Of a stretch of DNA of 64,000 nucleotides, positions 15,509 to 23,825 are shown in pieces. Position 1 is the first letter of the stretch. Every line of letters begins with the position of its first letter. The notes under the pieces are model-generated. The model was not told the origin of the DNA. It ran no database searches and saw only the letters and a program-made list of their open reading frames with translations. A program made the translations under genes and the position numbers. The stretch is taken from positions 1-64,000 of the forward strand of contig CANRTU010000016.1 in assembly GCA_947642745.1 (NCBI GenBank), read 5' to 3'. Source of the stretch: an uncultured Eubacterium sp. GTDB taxonomy: Bacteria > Bacillota > Clostridia > Lachnospirales > Lachnospiraceae.

Positions 15509-16828
15509 ATGGCACAGATTAGAAAAAGGGGAAACAGCTATCAGATTGTAGTAGACAATGGAAAAGACATGAATGGAAAGAGGATTCAGGAAACAATGAC
15601 TTTCCGGCCAGACCCGTCGCTCATCCCGAAACAGCGTGACAAGGCAGCGAACAGGGCTGCAGCGGAATTTGAGGAAAAGGTGAAGAACGGCGTATGTATT
15701 GACGGGGACAAAATCACATTTGCACAGTTTTATGAGAAATGGTACAGTGAATACGCAGTCATTGAACTTGAAAAAACCACGCTTGCAGGCTATGACCATA
15801 ACATACGGACAAACGTATTCCCGTCACTGGGTCAGATGAAGCTGTCAACCATCAAGGCTGTCCATCTAAACTCGCTGTATAACAGCCTGAGGAAAGACGG
15901 CGTGCGGCAGGACGGAAAGAGCGGCGGCTACAGTGACACGACCATTAATATGATTCACGTAACTATCAGCAGCATATTGAAGAAAGCTGTCGAATGGGAA
16001 GTGATAATGTCGAATCCGTGTGACCGTGTAAAAACACCAAGGAGAGCAAAGGATTCAGACGACATTGAATATTTTACTCCCGAACAGGCAAAGGTTTTTC
16101 TTGACGCACTGGGCATGGAATACGACCAGCCCGTAAAGGCACGCAAAAGGAAAGACCGCAACGGAGATGAATACAAGGTTGCAGCATATGTGAATAAGGT
16201 CAGTGTTCCGCTGCAGTTCAAAGTCTTGTTTCATATTGCGGTATGCGGCGGACTGCGGAGGGGTGAAATTGTTTCCTTAAAGTGGAGTGATATTGACTTT
16301 GAGAATAATACTATAAATATTTCAAAATCAACAGCTTATGTGGAAAGGGAGACATTCATAAAGGGAACCAAGACAAAACTTTCTAACCGTAAAATCACAA
16401 TGTCGCCCGTTGTGATGAAGCTGCTAAAAGAATACCGGGGCGAGTACCTCAAAATGCAGATGAAGCTCGGCTCCAAGTGGGCTGTAGACGAAGACGGCAG
16501 CAGGCTAGACTTCCTGTTTATACAGCGAGACGGGAAACAGATGAGCCTGTCCACGCCGCTGAAAAGGTTCCATTCCATCATTAACCAGTATAACGCAACT
16601 GTTCAGAAGGAGGAAGATAAACTTCCCCTAATCCATTTCCACGGCTTGCGGCATACATGCGCCACCCTGCTAATCTCACAGGGCGTGGATGTAAGGACGG
16701 TTGCCGGAAGGCTTGGACACAGCCAGACATCAACGACATTGGATATATACAGCCATCCGTTAAGAAAAAAGGATGAAGAAGCCAGTGAAAAGCTTGATGA
16801 GGTGCTGTTTGACCGTGTACAGGCATGA
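15509..16828 (+). CDS. int: Tyrosine integrase, 439 aa
   Basis: The N-terminal arm-binding domain (1-60; RKRGNSYQIVVDNGKD) is followed by a SAM-like core-binding domain (70-175) and the catalytic domain. Catalytic residues are Arg250 (GGLRRGE), Lys near 288-290, His378-x-x-Arg381 (HGLRHT), His404 (GRLGHS) and Tyr414 (LDIYSH). All are present and the length is normal, so it should be active. The stop is about 145 bp from att2, with arm-type repeats overlapping it. It catalyses integration into tRNA-Pro(CGG). Confidence 0.95.
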   Translation: MAQIRKRGNSYQIVVDNGKDMNGKRIQETMTFRPDPSLIPKQRDKAANRAAAEFEEKVKNGVCIDGDKITFAQFYEKWYSEYAVIELEKTTLAGYDHNIRTNVFPSLGQMKLSTIKAVHLNSLYNSLRKDGVRQDGKSGGYSDTTINMIHVTISSILKKAVEWEVIMSNPCDRVKTPRRAKDSDDIEYFTPEQAKVFLDALGMEYDQPVKARKRKDRNGDEYKVAAYVNKVSVPLQFKVLFHIAVCGGLRRGEIVSLKWSDIDFENNTINISKSTAYVERETFIKGTKTKLSNRKITMSPVVMKLLKEYRGEYLKMQMKLGSKWAVDEDGSRLDFLFIQRDGKQMSLSTPLKRFHSIINQYNATVQKEEDKLPLIHFHGLRHTCATLLISQGVDVRTVAGRLGHSQTSTTLDIYSHPLRKKDEEASEKLDEVLFDRVQA

Positions 16829-16855
16829 CCGCATCTGACCGCATTTTGACCGCAA
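16826..16855. repeat. Right arm-type repeats TGACCGCAT
   Basis: Copies lie at 16826-16834, 16836-16844 and 16847-16855 (the last ends in A), spaced 10 and 11 bp. The first overlaps the integrase stop codon. They match the left-end pair at 171-190. Confidence 0.75.
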
Positions 16856-16972
16856 AAGTTGGAAAAAGCGGCGGAAAGTCTGTGAAAGATACATAGGGGG
16901 AAGTGGAAGAAAACGTTGATTTATAAAGGGTTGCGGGACATAACGAAATGATACCGAAAGCCAGTTTGCAGA

Positions 16973-17038
16973 TTCGGGACGCAGAGGCCGCAGGTTCAAA
17001 TCCTGTCGCATCGATTCTTGGCAGGGGCACCGGAAACC
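16973..17038. repeat. Attachment site 2 (element 1/element 2 junction)
   Basis: A 42-bp exact copy of tRNA-Pro bases 34-75, then one mismatch and 23 further matching bases. The 5' half of the tRNA is missing, so it is not a tRNA gene. It serves as attR of element 1 and the left end of element 2. The acceptor 3' strand is intact, so excision would restore a functional tRNA. Confidence 0.9.
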
Positions 17039-17068
17039 GCTTGGATAAAGGGTTTCCGGTTCTTTTTT
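17030..17068 (+). terminator. Duplicated tRNA terminator at att2
   Basis: CCGGAAACC (17030-17038) pairs with GGTTTCCGG (17051-17059), then TTCTTTTTT. It was carried along with the att duplication. Confidence 0.75.
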
Positions 17069-17105
17069 GTTTCTGTTGGCGGCAGGAAAGTGGCAGAAAA
17101 TTGGC

Positions 17106-17128
17106 TTGTTCTGACATTTGTTCTAACA
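17106..17128. repeat. Arm-type repeats of element 2 integrase
   Basis: TTGTTCTGACA (17106-17116) and TTGTTCTAACA (17118-17128) lie 12 bp apart, just past the stop of the integrase pseudogene and about 90 bp from att2. Confidence 0.55.
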
Positions 17129-17133
17129 AAAAC

Positions 17134-18249
17134 TTAGAACAGGTCTGATGCAGCCGCCGAAATTCTGTCCAGGTCATTCTCACTTTCATTTAACCGTTTC
17201 CGGTTGAAGCGGGAATAAATATTCAGCGTTGTGGATGCATCACTGTGCCCCATCCAGTACTGTAGCTTTTTTAAATCCCATCCGCAGTTAATCAGCATGG
17301 AACAGCACGTATGCCGCAGATTATGCAGCGTGATCTCCGGCCGGCCATAGTCAGCCATTGCCTTTGCGAACATAGTGTGATATAGTCCGGGTCATACTGG
17401 CGTCCGTCTTCCCATGTAAAAATATAACCGGCTTGATTCGCATATGTATTTCCAAAAAAATTCCTGTTTGTATCCTGCTCCTGTTTCATCCGCTTGAGGC
17501 ATTTTTGTGCCGTAACAAACAGATTCAGTACCCTGGCCCCTGCCTGTGTCCTGGTTGTGTCTTCGGCCATGACAGAGGTTACACGGACAACGGTGTGCTG
17601 TATAGAAATCGTTTTTCTTTCCCAGTCTATGGCATCCCATTTCAGGCCGGGTATTTCCGAACGTCTTAATCCATAATAAGCGCCCATAAAAGTAATTCCG
17701 ACCAGGTTCGGATAGTTTTTACTCATAAAATGAATTACATCTGAATTTTCTTCCTCTGTCAGAAAATAATATTCTTCATTATACTCACGGTTCTTTTTTC
17801 CATGTACAACGACTGTATCCAGCGGATTCGAGGTTACAATTCCATTGATAATGGCTTCGTTGTATGCGGCATGCAGGATACTGCGATAGCTTCGGACAGA
17901 ACGGACAGCCATCGGCCCCCGCTTATGGGTTTTTTGGTCCACTTTGCCATATTCCAGGGCGTATTTAAAGAAATCATTAAAATCTTTTGGTTTCAGGGAA
18001 ACCAGCTCCGGATTCTTTTTCTCAAACTATTTTTTGATGGAATGGATGCGGCATGAATATCCTTCATAAGTGGACAGGCGCAGTTCCAGTTTCTTCCCAG
18101 ACAGCCAGTAGTCAGGGAAATCGCACAGGCTGATATGGTTATCAATCGCCGTATCTGTTTTGGTATCTCAAGATACTGGAGGCACTGCCAAGCCGTCCCT
18201 TTATCTTTTCAACTGCTTCGTCCATGAATTTGTCCATTACTTTTTTCAT
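17134..18249 (-). pseudogene. Tyrosine integrase, inactivated
   Basis: ATG at 18249 has GGAGGAG upstream. The N-terminus reads MKKVMDKFMDEAVEKIKG. A frameshift near 18172, an amber codon at 18029-18027 (before FEKKNPELVSL) and another frameshift near 17375 break the gene. The remaining pieces have YYGLRRSE (catalytic Arg), LHNLRHTC (His-x-x-Arg), YWMGHS (His) and LNIYSRF (Tyr). All catalytic residues survive in sequence, but no full-length protein can be made. It is unrelated in detail to the element 1 integrase. Confidence 0.9.
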
Positions 18250-18479
18250 TTTCTCCTCCAGTCTGAAACGCCTGACAGTCTGGCTTCTATCAGGCGTTTC
18301 CATATTTATCCACATATTTGTTTAGTCTCGTGTATCTTACCCATATGGATACATTATGCATGATAAGGATTTTCTGTCTTGAAAATAAAAAGGAATGAAT
18401 AGCAGACTTATTTTTTATAGACAAGATTATTTAAAAGGATTTTGAAGTTCTCAAATATGGTGGATATAATTTCGTTGAT

Positions 18480-18653
18480 TTATGTATGTAATATGTATTC
18501 AATGACATCTTCTTTTAGTATGCGCCATTTACCCATAATTTTTCGTGCAGGTATAATATTGTCTTGCACAAGGGAAAGCGCAGAGTTCTTTCCAATCTGC
18601 AATGTATCCCTTAAATCCTGTAAGGTTAAAACATCACGTACATTTTCAAGCAT
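18480..18653 (-). CDS. Excisionase-like HTH protein, 57 aa
   Basis: ATG at 18653 follows GAAAGGAG. The protein reads LTLQDLRDTLQIGKNSALSL, then IPARKIMGKWRILKEDVIEY, a typical HTH_17/excisionase fold. The intergenic region to the integrase pseudogene is about 230 bp. It is intact although its integrase is dead. Confidence 0.7.
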   Translation of the reverse strand: MLENVRDVLTLQDLRDTLQIGKNSALSLVQDNIIPARKIMGKWRILKEDVIEYILHT

Positions 18654-18890
18654 TTATTATGAAACTCCTTTCTATTTTATTAAATACATATTTAAAAAAT
18701 GTGGTTCATAATGGTTTATAAGAGTTTATATTTGTTTATTTAGGTTTGTGCAGATAATGTAGAAGCTGATTGGAAATTCTATTATGATACAATTATAATT
18801 TTCATATAAAATAAACGAGATATTAACAGAAGTTGGCATAGTTAACGGCAGCCAGTTGCATGGCTCCTTACATGGTACAGAGTGCAGGTG

Positions 18891-18919
18891 TTGATTTTTT
18901 AGCTAAAAGAAAATATAAT
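18891..18919 (+). promoter_or_regulatory. Promoter of PD-(D/E)XK pseudogene
   Basis: TTGATT (18891-18896), a 17-bp spacer and consensus TATAAT (18914-18919), 46 bp before the start at 18966. The rest of 18654-18890 is AT-rich with no gene seen. Confidence 0.6.
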
Positions 18920-18965
18920 GGAGCCAGCGGGATAACTATATCTTAATTTTACGGAGAGACAAAGC

Positions 18966-19834
18966 ATGGGTCAAGAGGAAATAGCGTATCAGAATAAAGA
19001 TATCACAAGTAAAGTGCTTGCAGAAAATTTTAAGGGCAAAACGTTCCGGGTATACGGCCTGGACCTTCCAGAAATCAGAGAGGCAAGGCCGACAGACATC
19101 CCGGCCGTAAGAGCAAATGAACTGCGGATGGATAACCTTTTTGAACTGGAAGACGATACGGTGGCCATATTAGATTATGAAAGTGACTATGATAAAAACG
19201 ACAAGGTAAAATATCTAAACTATCTGACAGGGTTGCAAACAGATACCAGAAAGAAAAAAGGGGCTGCCCACAGCTTCGGATGGTTGTCATTTATACGGGG
19301 GATATAAGAAGGGGGCAGGTATCCAGTGAATACAACATTGGGGCAGTAAAACTTTACACTGAAACAGCGTTCCTCTCGGAACTGGATTCTGACGGCATTA
19401 TGGAACGGCTGAAAAGCAAGGTAGAAAGAAACGAGATGTTAACAGATGAAGAACTAATGGAGTTTATCATCCTTCCGCTGTCCTACCGGAAAAAAGAAGA
19501 AAAGGAAAAAAGAATCCGCGAAACGGTAGCCCTGGCAGCAAAAATCCAAGACAGGGGCCAGCAGGTATTTACGCTGGCGGGGATACTGACATTTACCGAC
19601 AAGATCATAGATAGGGAAACAGCCAATAAAATAAGGAGGGCGATTGAAATGACACAGGTGGCAATGATATTTGAAGAGGAAAAACAGCAGGCAGTTAACG
19701 AAGCTGCAATTAAAACAACGGTAGAAGAATGCAAGTATTTTGGGGCATCTAAACAAGGCGCTGCCGAGCGGATTATAGAGAAATTTAATATATCACAAAA
19801 TGAAGCGGTTAAAATGGTGAAAAAATTTTGGTAG
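18966..19834 (+). pseudogene. Rpn/PD-(D/E)XK nuclease-family protein, frameshifted
   Basis: The first frame (18966-19307) contains NELRMDNLFELEDDTVAI followed by LDYES, the usual PD-(D/E)XK acidic strand of Rpn/YhgA-like proteins. The second frame (through 19834) contains RMVVIYTGDIRRGQV, a long Lys/Glu-rich helix and a C-terminal HTH-like tail. One shift near 19228-19232, in ACAGGGTTGC, joins them (ANRYQKEKRGCPQLRMVV). Families of this kind are recombination-promoting nucleases and are often multicopy in Lachnospiraceae. The start follows CGGAGAG. Confidence 0.7.
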
Positions 19835-19863
19835 CTTAATATCTGCCCGTATCTCTATGAATC

Positions 19864-19887
19864 GTTACCCAAAATGTTACCCAAAAT
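19864..19887. repeat. Tandem 12-bp repeat, arm-type candidate
   Basis: Two exact tandem copies of GTTACCCAAAAT lie about 125 bp inside att3. The motif differs from the repeats beside the element 2 integrase and may belong to a lost integrase. No gene is visible between 19835 and 20012. Confidence 0.55.
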
Positions 19888-20012
19888 TCTTTTTTAATTA
19901 ATTCAGAAAACATAGCGCTGTGTGGTTTTGAACTGCGTAAAAGCCGTAAATTAAGGATTTAGAAGCCGTTAAGTACTTTTAAAGGTTTCTAAATTCTTTT
20001 TGCAGCGGAATG

Positions 20013-20050
20013 TTCGGGACGCAGAGGCCGCAGGTTCAAATCCTGTCGCA
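20013..20050. repeat. Attachment site 3
   Basis: A 38-bp exact copy of tRNA-Pro bases 34-71; it diverges at the acceptor 3' strand (CTGA in place of TCGA). A decayed copy of the tRNA terminator follows (20072-20108). Recombination here would give a mispaired acceptor stem. Confidence 0.85.
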
Positions 20051-20108
20051 CTGACGCCTGGCAGGGGCACTGGAAACCACCTGGATAAAGGTGTCCGGCT
20101 TTTTTTTA

Positions 20109-20393
20109 CACTTTTGCATCCGGGAATTTTCAATTAAAGATTTCGCAGGATAAAGAGCATGCTATATCATAAAGGGACATGATACCGGAAAATTTATCCC
20201 AAATTTAGTCAGCATAGCCTGTTATACGCAAAGGGCACAATGCAGTGTGTCCCCTTGGGTATGTCTCATAAGTTTGGAATGAATTCTCCGTATCATGCCC
20301 TTCAGGGTACAAAGTGGAGAGTGCAGATCGCAGTAATGATTTTTCAAACACGCTCCATGGTACAGCTCATGAAAAGCATTTTTCAAACACGCC
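20109..20393. repeat. Non-coding stretch with internal direct repeat
   Basis: ATTTTTCAAACACGC occurs at 20339-20353 and 20378-20392. Small hairpins such as AAGGG/CCCTT near 20228-20255 are present. It begins at the last codons of the DUF4422 gene. It resembles a dispersed chromosomal repeat that I recall from Lachnospiraceae, but this was not checked. No real gene is supported. Confidence 0.4.
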
Positions 20394-21464
20394 CTAATCC
20401 AAAAAATTCTTATCCGCATAAGCCACTTTATATTTTTCTCTCTGGCACTCAAAGAAATAAGTAATCAGTCTTTCAGAAATAAAGCCCGGATACCGGTTTA
20501 AATACAGATCCTTTTTCTGCCCTCCATGTTCTTCTACTGCATACAGAATCGGAAAGAGCCATTCGCACAGATCATCCAGTATACTTTTCTTCATTATAAA
20601 CATGTTGCAGGGCGAATATAAATTTCCCTGAAAAAACTGCTTTGCCTTTTCATAATCTGAATTGCAATTGTTTTTTAAATAATCCATCATAAAAATCCAG
20701 TCTGACGGATCATGTCTTTCTTTATAATTTTTTTCCAGACTCGGCGCCACATACAGCGGCACAGGTAAAATAACATCCACTTTATTATAATACATCCACT
20801 CAAGCCAGTTGTCCGGCAAAAGAAAATGCCGTCTGTAATGAACCAGCCCCACTACTTCCTGCTGTGCGTTTTTCCAAATCCAGTATAATGCCGTAAGCTC
20901 ACAATACTGTCTGTTTTTATCTGATATATGATCGCCTGTATTATCAAATACAACCGCTTCTTCCAGGCGTCTGTCAGTAAGCGCTGTCCCTACCTGTATC
21001 ACACGCTCTTCAGGCGCCAGTTCATATGGTTTATGTAATTGAGGATCAGACACAGAAGCAGCTACATAAATCCTTGCATGAATGCTCTGTTTCGTCATCG
21101 GTTCATTAATGGTACAGAATTCCCTGTTGTTATCCATATATACTTTCTTCACATATGCGTTCCTGAGTTTCCGGTCCATCGCAACATCCACCGGATATAT
21201 TTTTTTAATCCCCAATGCTTTTAATTCACGGCTTAACTTTTCATGATATATTCCCCTTGTGGCAATATAAACGGGATAATCCCCATTCAGGTCTGATTCG
21301 CTCTTAATTTCCTTTACTTCAATACCGCCGGTCACCGGTTCATTATCTGTAAGGTCATCCACAAGATAAGCGGCAACCACCGTATCCGGGTAAAGAAATG
21401 TAACATATTCCTTAAAGGTCTGACCCCGTGAATGTGCTCCTGCTATATAAATAATATTTTCCAT
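20394..21464 (-). CDS. DUF4422 glycosyltransferase-like protein, 356 aa
   Basis: Residues 1-120 form a sensor-like Rossmann region starting IIYIAGAHSRGQTFKEYV. The DUF4422 domain follows (about 130-345), with YCELTALYWIWK, GLVHYRRHF and NMFIMKKSILDDLCEWLF. DUF4422 is associated with capsule and glycan synthesis and is GT-A-like. It is cytoplasmic, with no signal peptide or membrane span. It is the last gene of the locus and the first of three DUF4422 paralogues counted from the tRNA side. The start has AAGGAAAA upstream. Confidence 0.85.
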   Translation of the reverse strand: MENIIYIAGAHSRGQTFKEYVTFLYPDTVVAAYLVDDLTDNEPVTGGIEVKEIKSESDLNGDYPVYIATRGIYHEKLSRELKALGIKKIYPVDVAMDRKLRNAYVKKVYMDNNREFCTINEPMTKQSIHARIYVAASVSDPQLHKPYELAPEERVIQVGTALTDRRLEEAVVFDNTGDHISDKNRQYCELTALYWIWKNAQQEVVGLVHYRRHFLLPDNWLEWMYYNKVDVILPVPLYVAPSLEKNYKERHDPSDWIFMMDYLKNNCNSDYEKAKQFFQGNLYSPCNMFIMKKSILDDLCEWLFPILYAVEEHGGQKKDLYLNRYPGFISERLITYFFECQREKYKVAYADKNFLD

Positions 21465-21492
21465 TAGAATTTTCCTTTTTCTTCACTCATTT

Positions 21493-22614
21493 TCAAGGCA
21501 GCTCTTTGGACATAAAATGCCTTCTGCCATGTACAATTTTGTATAAATCCCAATTTTTCAGGAAATAGATTCCCATAAGACGTTCCGCAAGATATCCGAT
21601 ATAGCGTGGTTTTTTTTCACATCTTTGTTCACAATATTCCAGTATCGAAAATAACCATTCACAATAAGAGGATAATACTTTCCTTTTTGCGATTAACATA
21701 TTAAATCCATAGTAAAAATTCCCATTCTGCAGCATCTGTGCCATTTTATAATATTGTGGATACAAGCGCCGTATTGCCTCCATCATGATATGCCAGTCCT
21801 GTACACAATGATTTAATACATACATATCATAAACACATGGATAATTCAGAACCGGAATTGTCAATACGACGTCTATATCCGATCTGCATAATCCCGCTGA
21901 CCTGGCAGCATCCAGTTCGAATCTTCTTCTGTAATGACTGATTCCCTGATACTCAGACAAATCATGCTTCCATATCCAGTAAAGGGCTGTTAATTCGCAA
22001 TACACATGATTCTTTACAGAAATATTATCACCAGTATCATCACGTACATCATATGAACCACCCACAGACTCTGATAATGCCGCTCCCGCACATATAATTG
22101 TTTCCCATGGCCGGGCGCCATATTCCATCCGGGTTTTCCGGTCCATCCCGGAAGTAACCACATAAATATTTGCCTGTTCTGACCGGGAAAACGTCCCGCT
22201 GCCCTGATCTGTTTCATCTTCGAGCCTTAAAAAATCCATTCCCATATCTTTATATAAATAATAAAAATAATTTCCACGCAACTGACCCCAAAGATCACTT
22301 TCAAAAGTTACGCTTAATACATTTGTATAACCGTATGAATCCAGAACTTTTTGTATCTCCTGCAAAAATCCATCCATCACCGCAATCAGAACAACCGCAT
22401 CTCTTTTCATCCACTTTCCTGCGGCAACAACAGGAATACCATCTATTTCGTCCGGGTTCCCATTCAGATCAGAAACAAGAAAACAATCTATCTTTAAATC
22501 GTATGGTTTTTGAATCATACAATAATAAACAGTCTGCGCTATCCTGCCCGCACCATAAATTACAATACTGACACTGTCCTTCAGCCGCATGACCGTTTCC
22601 TGTGCGTATACCAT
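21493..22614 (-). CDS. DUF4422 protein with N-terminal Rossmann domain, 373 aa
   Basis: The start at 22614 (MVYAQETVMRLKD) has AAAAGGAG just upstream. The N-terminal 110 residues contain VSIVIYGAGRIAQTVYYC, a nucleotide-binding-like glycine motif. The DUF4422 domain has YCELTALYWIWKHD and GISHYRRRFEL. It is closely related to the next gene upstream, consistent with tandem duplication. It probably transfers a sugar to a growing glycan; the donor is unknown. Confidence 0.85.
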   Translation of the reverse strand: MVYAQETVMRLKDSVSIVIYGAGRIAQTVYYCMIQKPYDLKIDCFLVSDLNGNPDEIDGIPVVAAGKWMKRDAVVLIAVMDGFLQEIQKVLDSYGYTNVLSVTFESDLWGQLRGNYFYYLYKDMGMDFLRLEDETDQGSGTFSRSEQANIYVVTSGMDRKTRMEYGARPWETIICAGAALSESVGGSYDVRDDTGDNISVKNHVYCELTALYWIWKHDLSEYQGISHYRRRFELDAARSAGLCRSDIDVVLTIPVLNYPCVYDMYVLNHCVQDWHIMMEAIRRLYPQYYKMAQMLQNGNFYYGFNMLIAKRKVLSSYCEWLFSILEYCEQRCEKKPRYIGYLAERLMGIYFLKNWDLYKIVHGRRHFMSKELP

Positions 22615-22670
22615 ATTCACTCCTTTTCCGTTCCACAGAGCGTATCTGAAAAATACTCCGGTTCCGGCAG

Positions 22671-23804
22671 TCATCCCGCAATAAAATGCTTTTGTGCATG
22701 AACAATTTTATACTCATTTTCATGGTGCAGAAAAAATATAGAAAGCAGACGTTCTGCCAGAAATCCAATAAACCTGTTTTGATAAGAATCTGCTTTTGGA
22801 GAACATTTATTTTCACAGTATTCCAAAATAGGAAACAGCCATTCACAGTAATTATCAAATATTTCTTTTCTGGCAATGAACATATTATATGCATAATAAA
22901 ATCTGCCCTGTTGAAGCCTCTTAGCTGTTTCATAATAATCCGGCGCCAGGCTCCTGACAGCTTCAAGCATGATTTCCCAGTCTTTACTACAATGATCGTG
23001 AATATATGCCGCCCTTACATCGGGAAAGTTTAAAATCGGTATTGTTAGTACCACATCAATATCAGAATGTTCCAGTTGCGCTAATTTCTGATTATCCAGA
23101 TTAAAATGCCGCCTGTAGTGACACAATCCTGCGTATTTTGATACTCTGTCATTTTTCCATATCCAGTACAAGGCTGTCAGTTCACAATATTTTTTATTTT
23201 TACAGGATATATTTTCACCCGTATTATCACATACATCGCTGATCCTTTGATTTGTCAGGTCAGTCCCCACCTGAATGGGCGTCTCCCATTCATACCCACA
23301 CATACTTTCACGTAATATTCTGTCTGCATGACATTTTGCCATATAAACAGATACGCTTTTCATGGATTCTTCTGTTGTTACCTTTTCAAGTTCTTCTTCC
23401 AGAGTAAGATATTTTTTTCCCTGTTCCAGACAAAGATTTTTGTAATAATTTCCCCTGATACTGCTCCACAAGTCGCTTTCAAATGTAAATAACAATATAT
23501 CAGAATATCCTTCTTTGCGCAGATTCTCCATAACATCATCCAGATACTTTTCCAGCACAGCAACTATAACAAGCGCATCTTTATACTTTTCTCCGCTTTC
23601 TTCCAGCGTCAGCACCCGGATACCCATAATTTCATCAGGATTTCCCTCTTTCCCGGATACAAGAAAAGCCGCTATGTTTAAATTATATGGCGCTCCCATC
23701 AGACAATTTGCTACCTGGCCTGCTACAATTCTGGCTCCATATATTACGATCTGCCTGCTATTTTTCAACCGTTCCACTACTTCATTTGCGTAGTACATAC
23801 CCAT
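22671..23804 (-). CDS. DUF4422 protein with N-terminal Rossmann domain, 377 aa
   Basis: The same two-domain layout: IVIYGARIVAGQVANCL near residue 20, then the DUF4422 domain with YCELTALYWIWKND, GLCHYRRHFNL and YNMFIARKEIFDNYCEWLF. In the first motif, the third Gly of the usual GAG is Arg, so nucleotide binding may be altered. It starts 22 bp after the GT4 gene stop. It is the best-preserved member of the three. Confidence 0.85.
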   Translation of the reverse strand: MGMYYANEVVERLKNSRQIVIYGARIVAGQVANCLMGAPYNLNIAAFLVSGKEGNPDEIMGIRVLTLEESGEKYKDALVIVAVLEKYLDDVMENLRKEGYSDILLFTFESDLWSSIRGNYYKNLCLEQGKKYLTLEEELEKVTTEESMKSVSVYMAKCHADRILRESMCGYEWETPIQVGTDLTNQRISDVCDNTGENISCKNKKYCELTALYWIWKNDRVSKYAGLCHYRRHFNLDNQKLAQLEHSDIDVVLTIPILNFPDVRAAYIHDHCSKDWEIMLEAVRSLAPDYYETAKRLQQGRFYYAYNMFIARKEIFDNYCEWLFPILEYCENKCSPKADSYQNRFIGFLAERLLSIFFLHHENEYKIVHAQKHFIAG

Positions 23805-23825
23805 AACACCTCATCACTTTTTCAA

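Larger units (their letters stand above)
34..17014. mobile_element. Element 1: tRNA-Pro-integrated genomic island
   Basis: The element is bounded by att copies at 34 and 16973, is about 17 kb long, and carries its integrase against the right end. Direct repeats that look like integrase arm sites lie just inside both ends (171-190 and 16826-16855). Cargo includes regulators, an AAA+ operon, an HNH nuclease, recombination proteins, an ArdC-like peptidase and a replication initiator. No type IV secretion, coupling protein or classical relaxase gene is visible. It is better called an integrative, possibly mobilizable and replicating element than a self-transmissible ICE. Several internal genes are frameshifted, so its cargo is decaying while the int/xis/rep end remains intact. 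Confidence 0.85.
16973..20050. mobile_element. Element 2: decayed island in tandem
   Basis: About 3 kb between att2 and att3. It contains an inactivated integrase reading toward att2, a small excisionase, and a frameshifted PD-(D/E)XK gene. Arm-like repeats at its two ends differ (TTGTTCTRACA at 17106, GTTACCCAAAAT at 19864), which suggests it is what is left of two different elements after a deletion. Confidence 0.75.

Noticed and set aside
16973-17014. tRNA-Pro-like sequence at att2 (and at 20013-20050)
   Set aside because: The 5' half, including the D arm and the acceptor 5' strand, is absent, so neither copy can fold as a tRNA. They are attachment-site duplicates.
34-17014. Element 1 as a self-transmissible ICE
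   Set aside because: No VirB4/VirD4-like ATPases, no coupling protein and no standard relaxase are visible in any frame. Only the ArdC-like and rep genes hint at transfer.
17106-17128. CRISPR-like repeats at element ends
   Set aside because: There are only two or three short copies, without regular spacers or cas genes. Position next to integrase genes favours arm-type sites.
20222-20452. A 76-aa minus-strand ORF
   Set aside because: It overlaps the end of the DUF4422 gene in another frame and covers the repeat region. It has no good ribosome binding site or family features.
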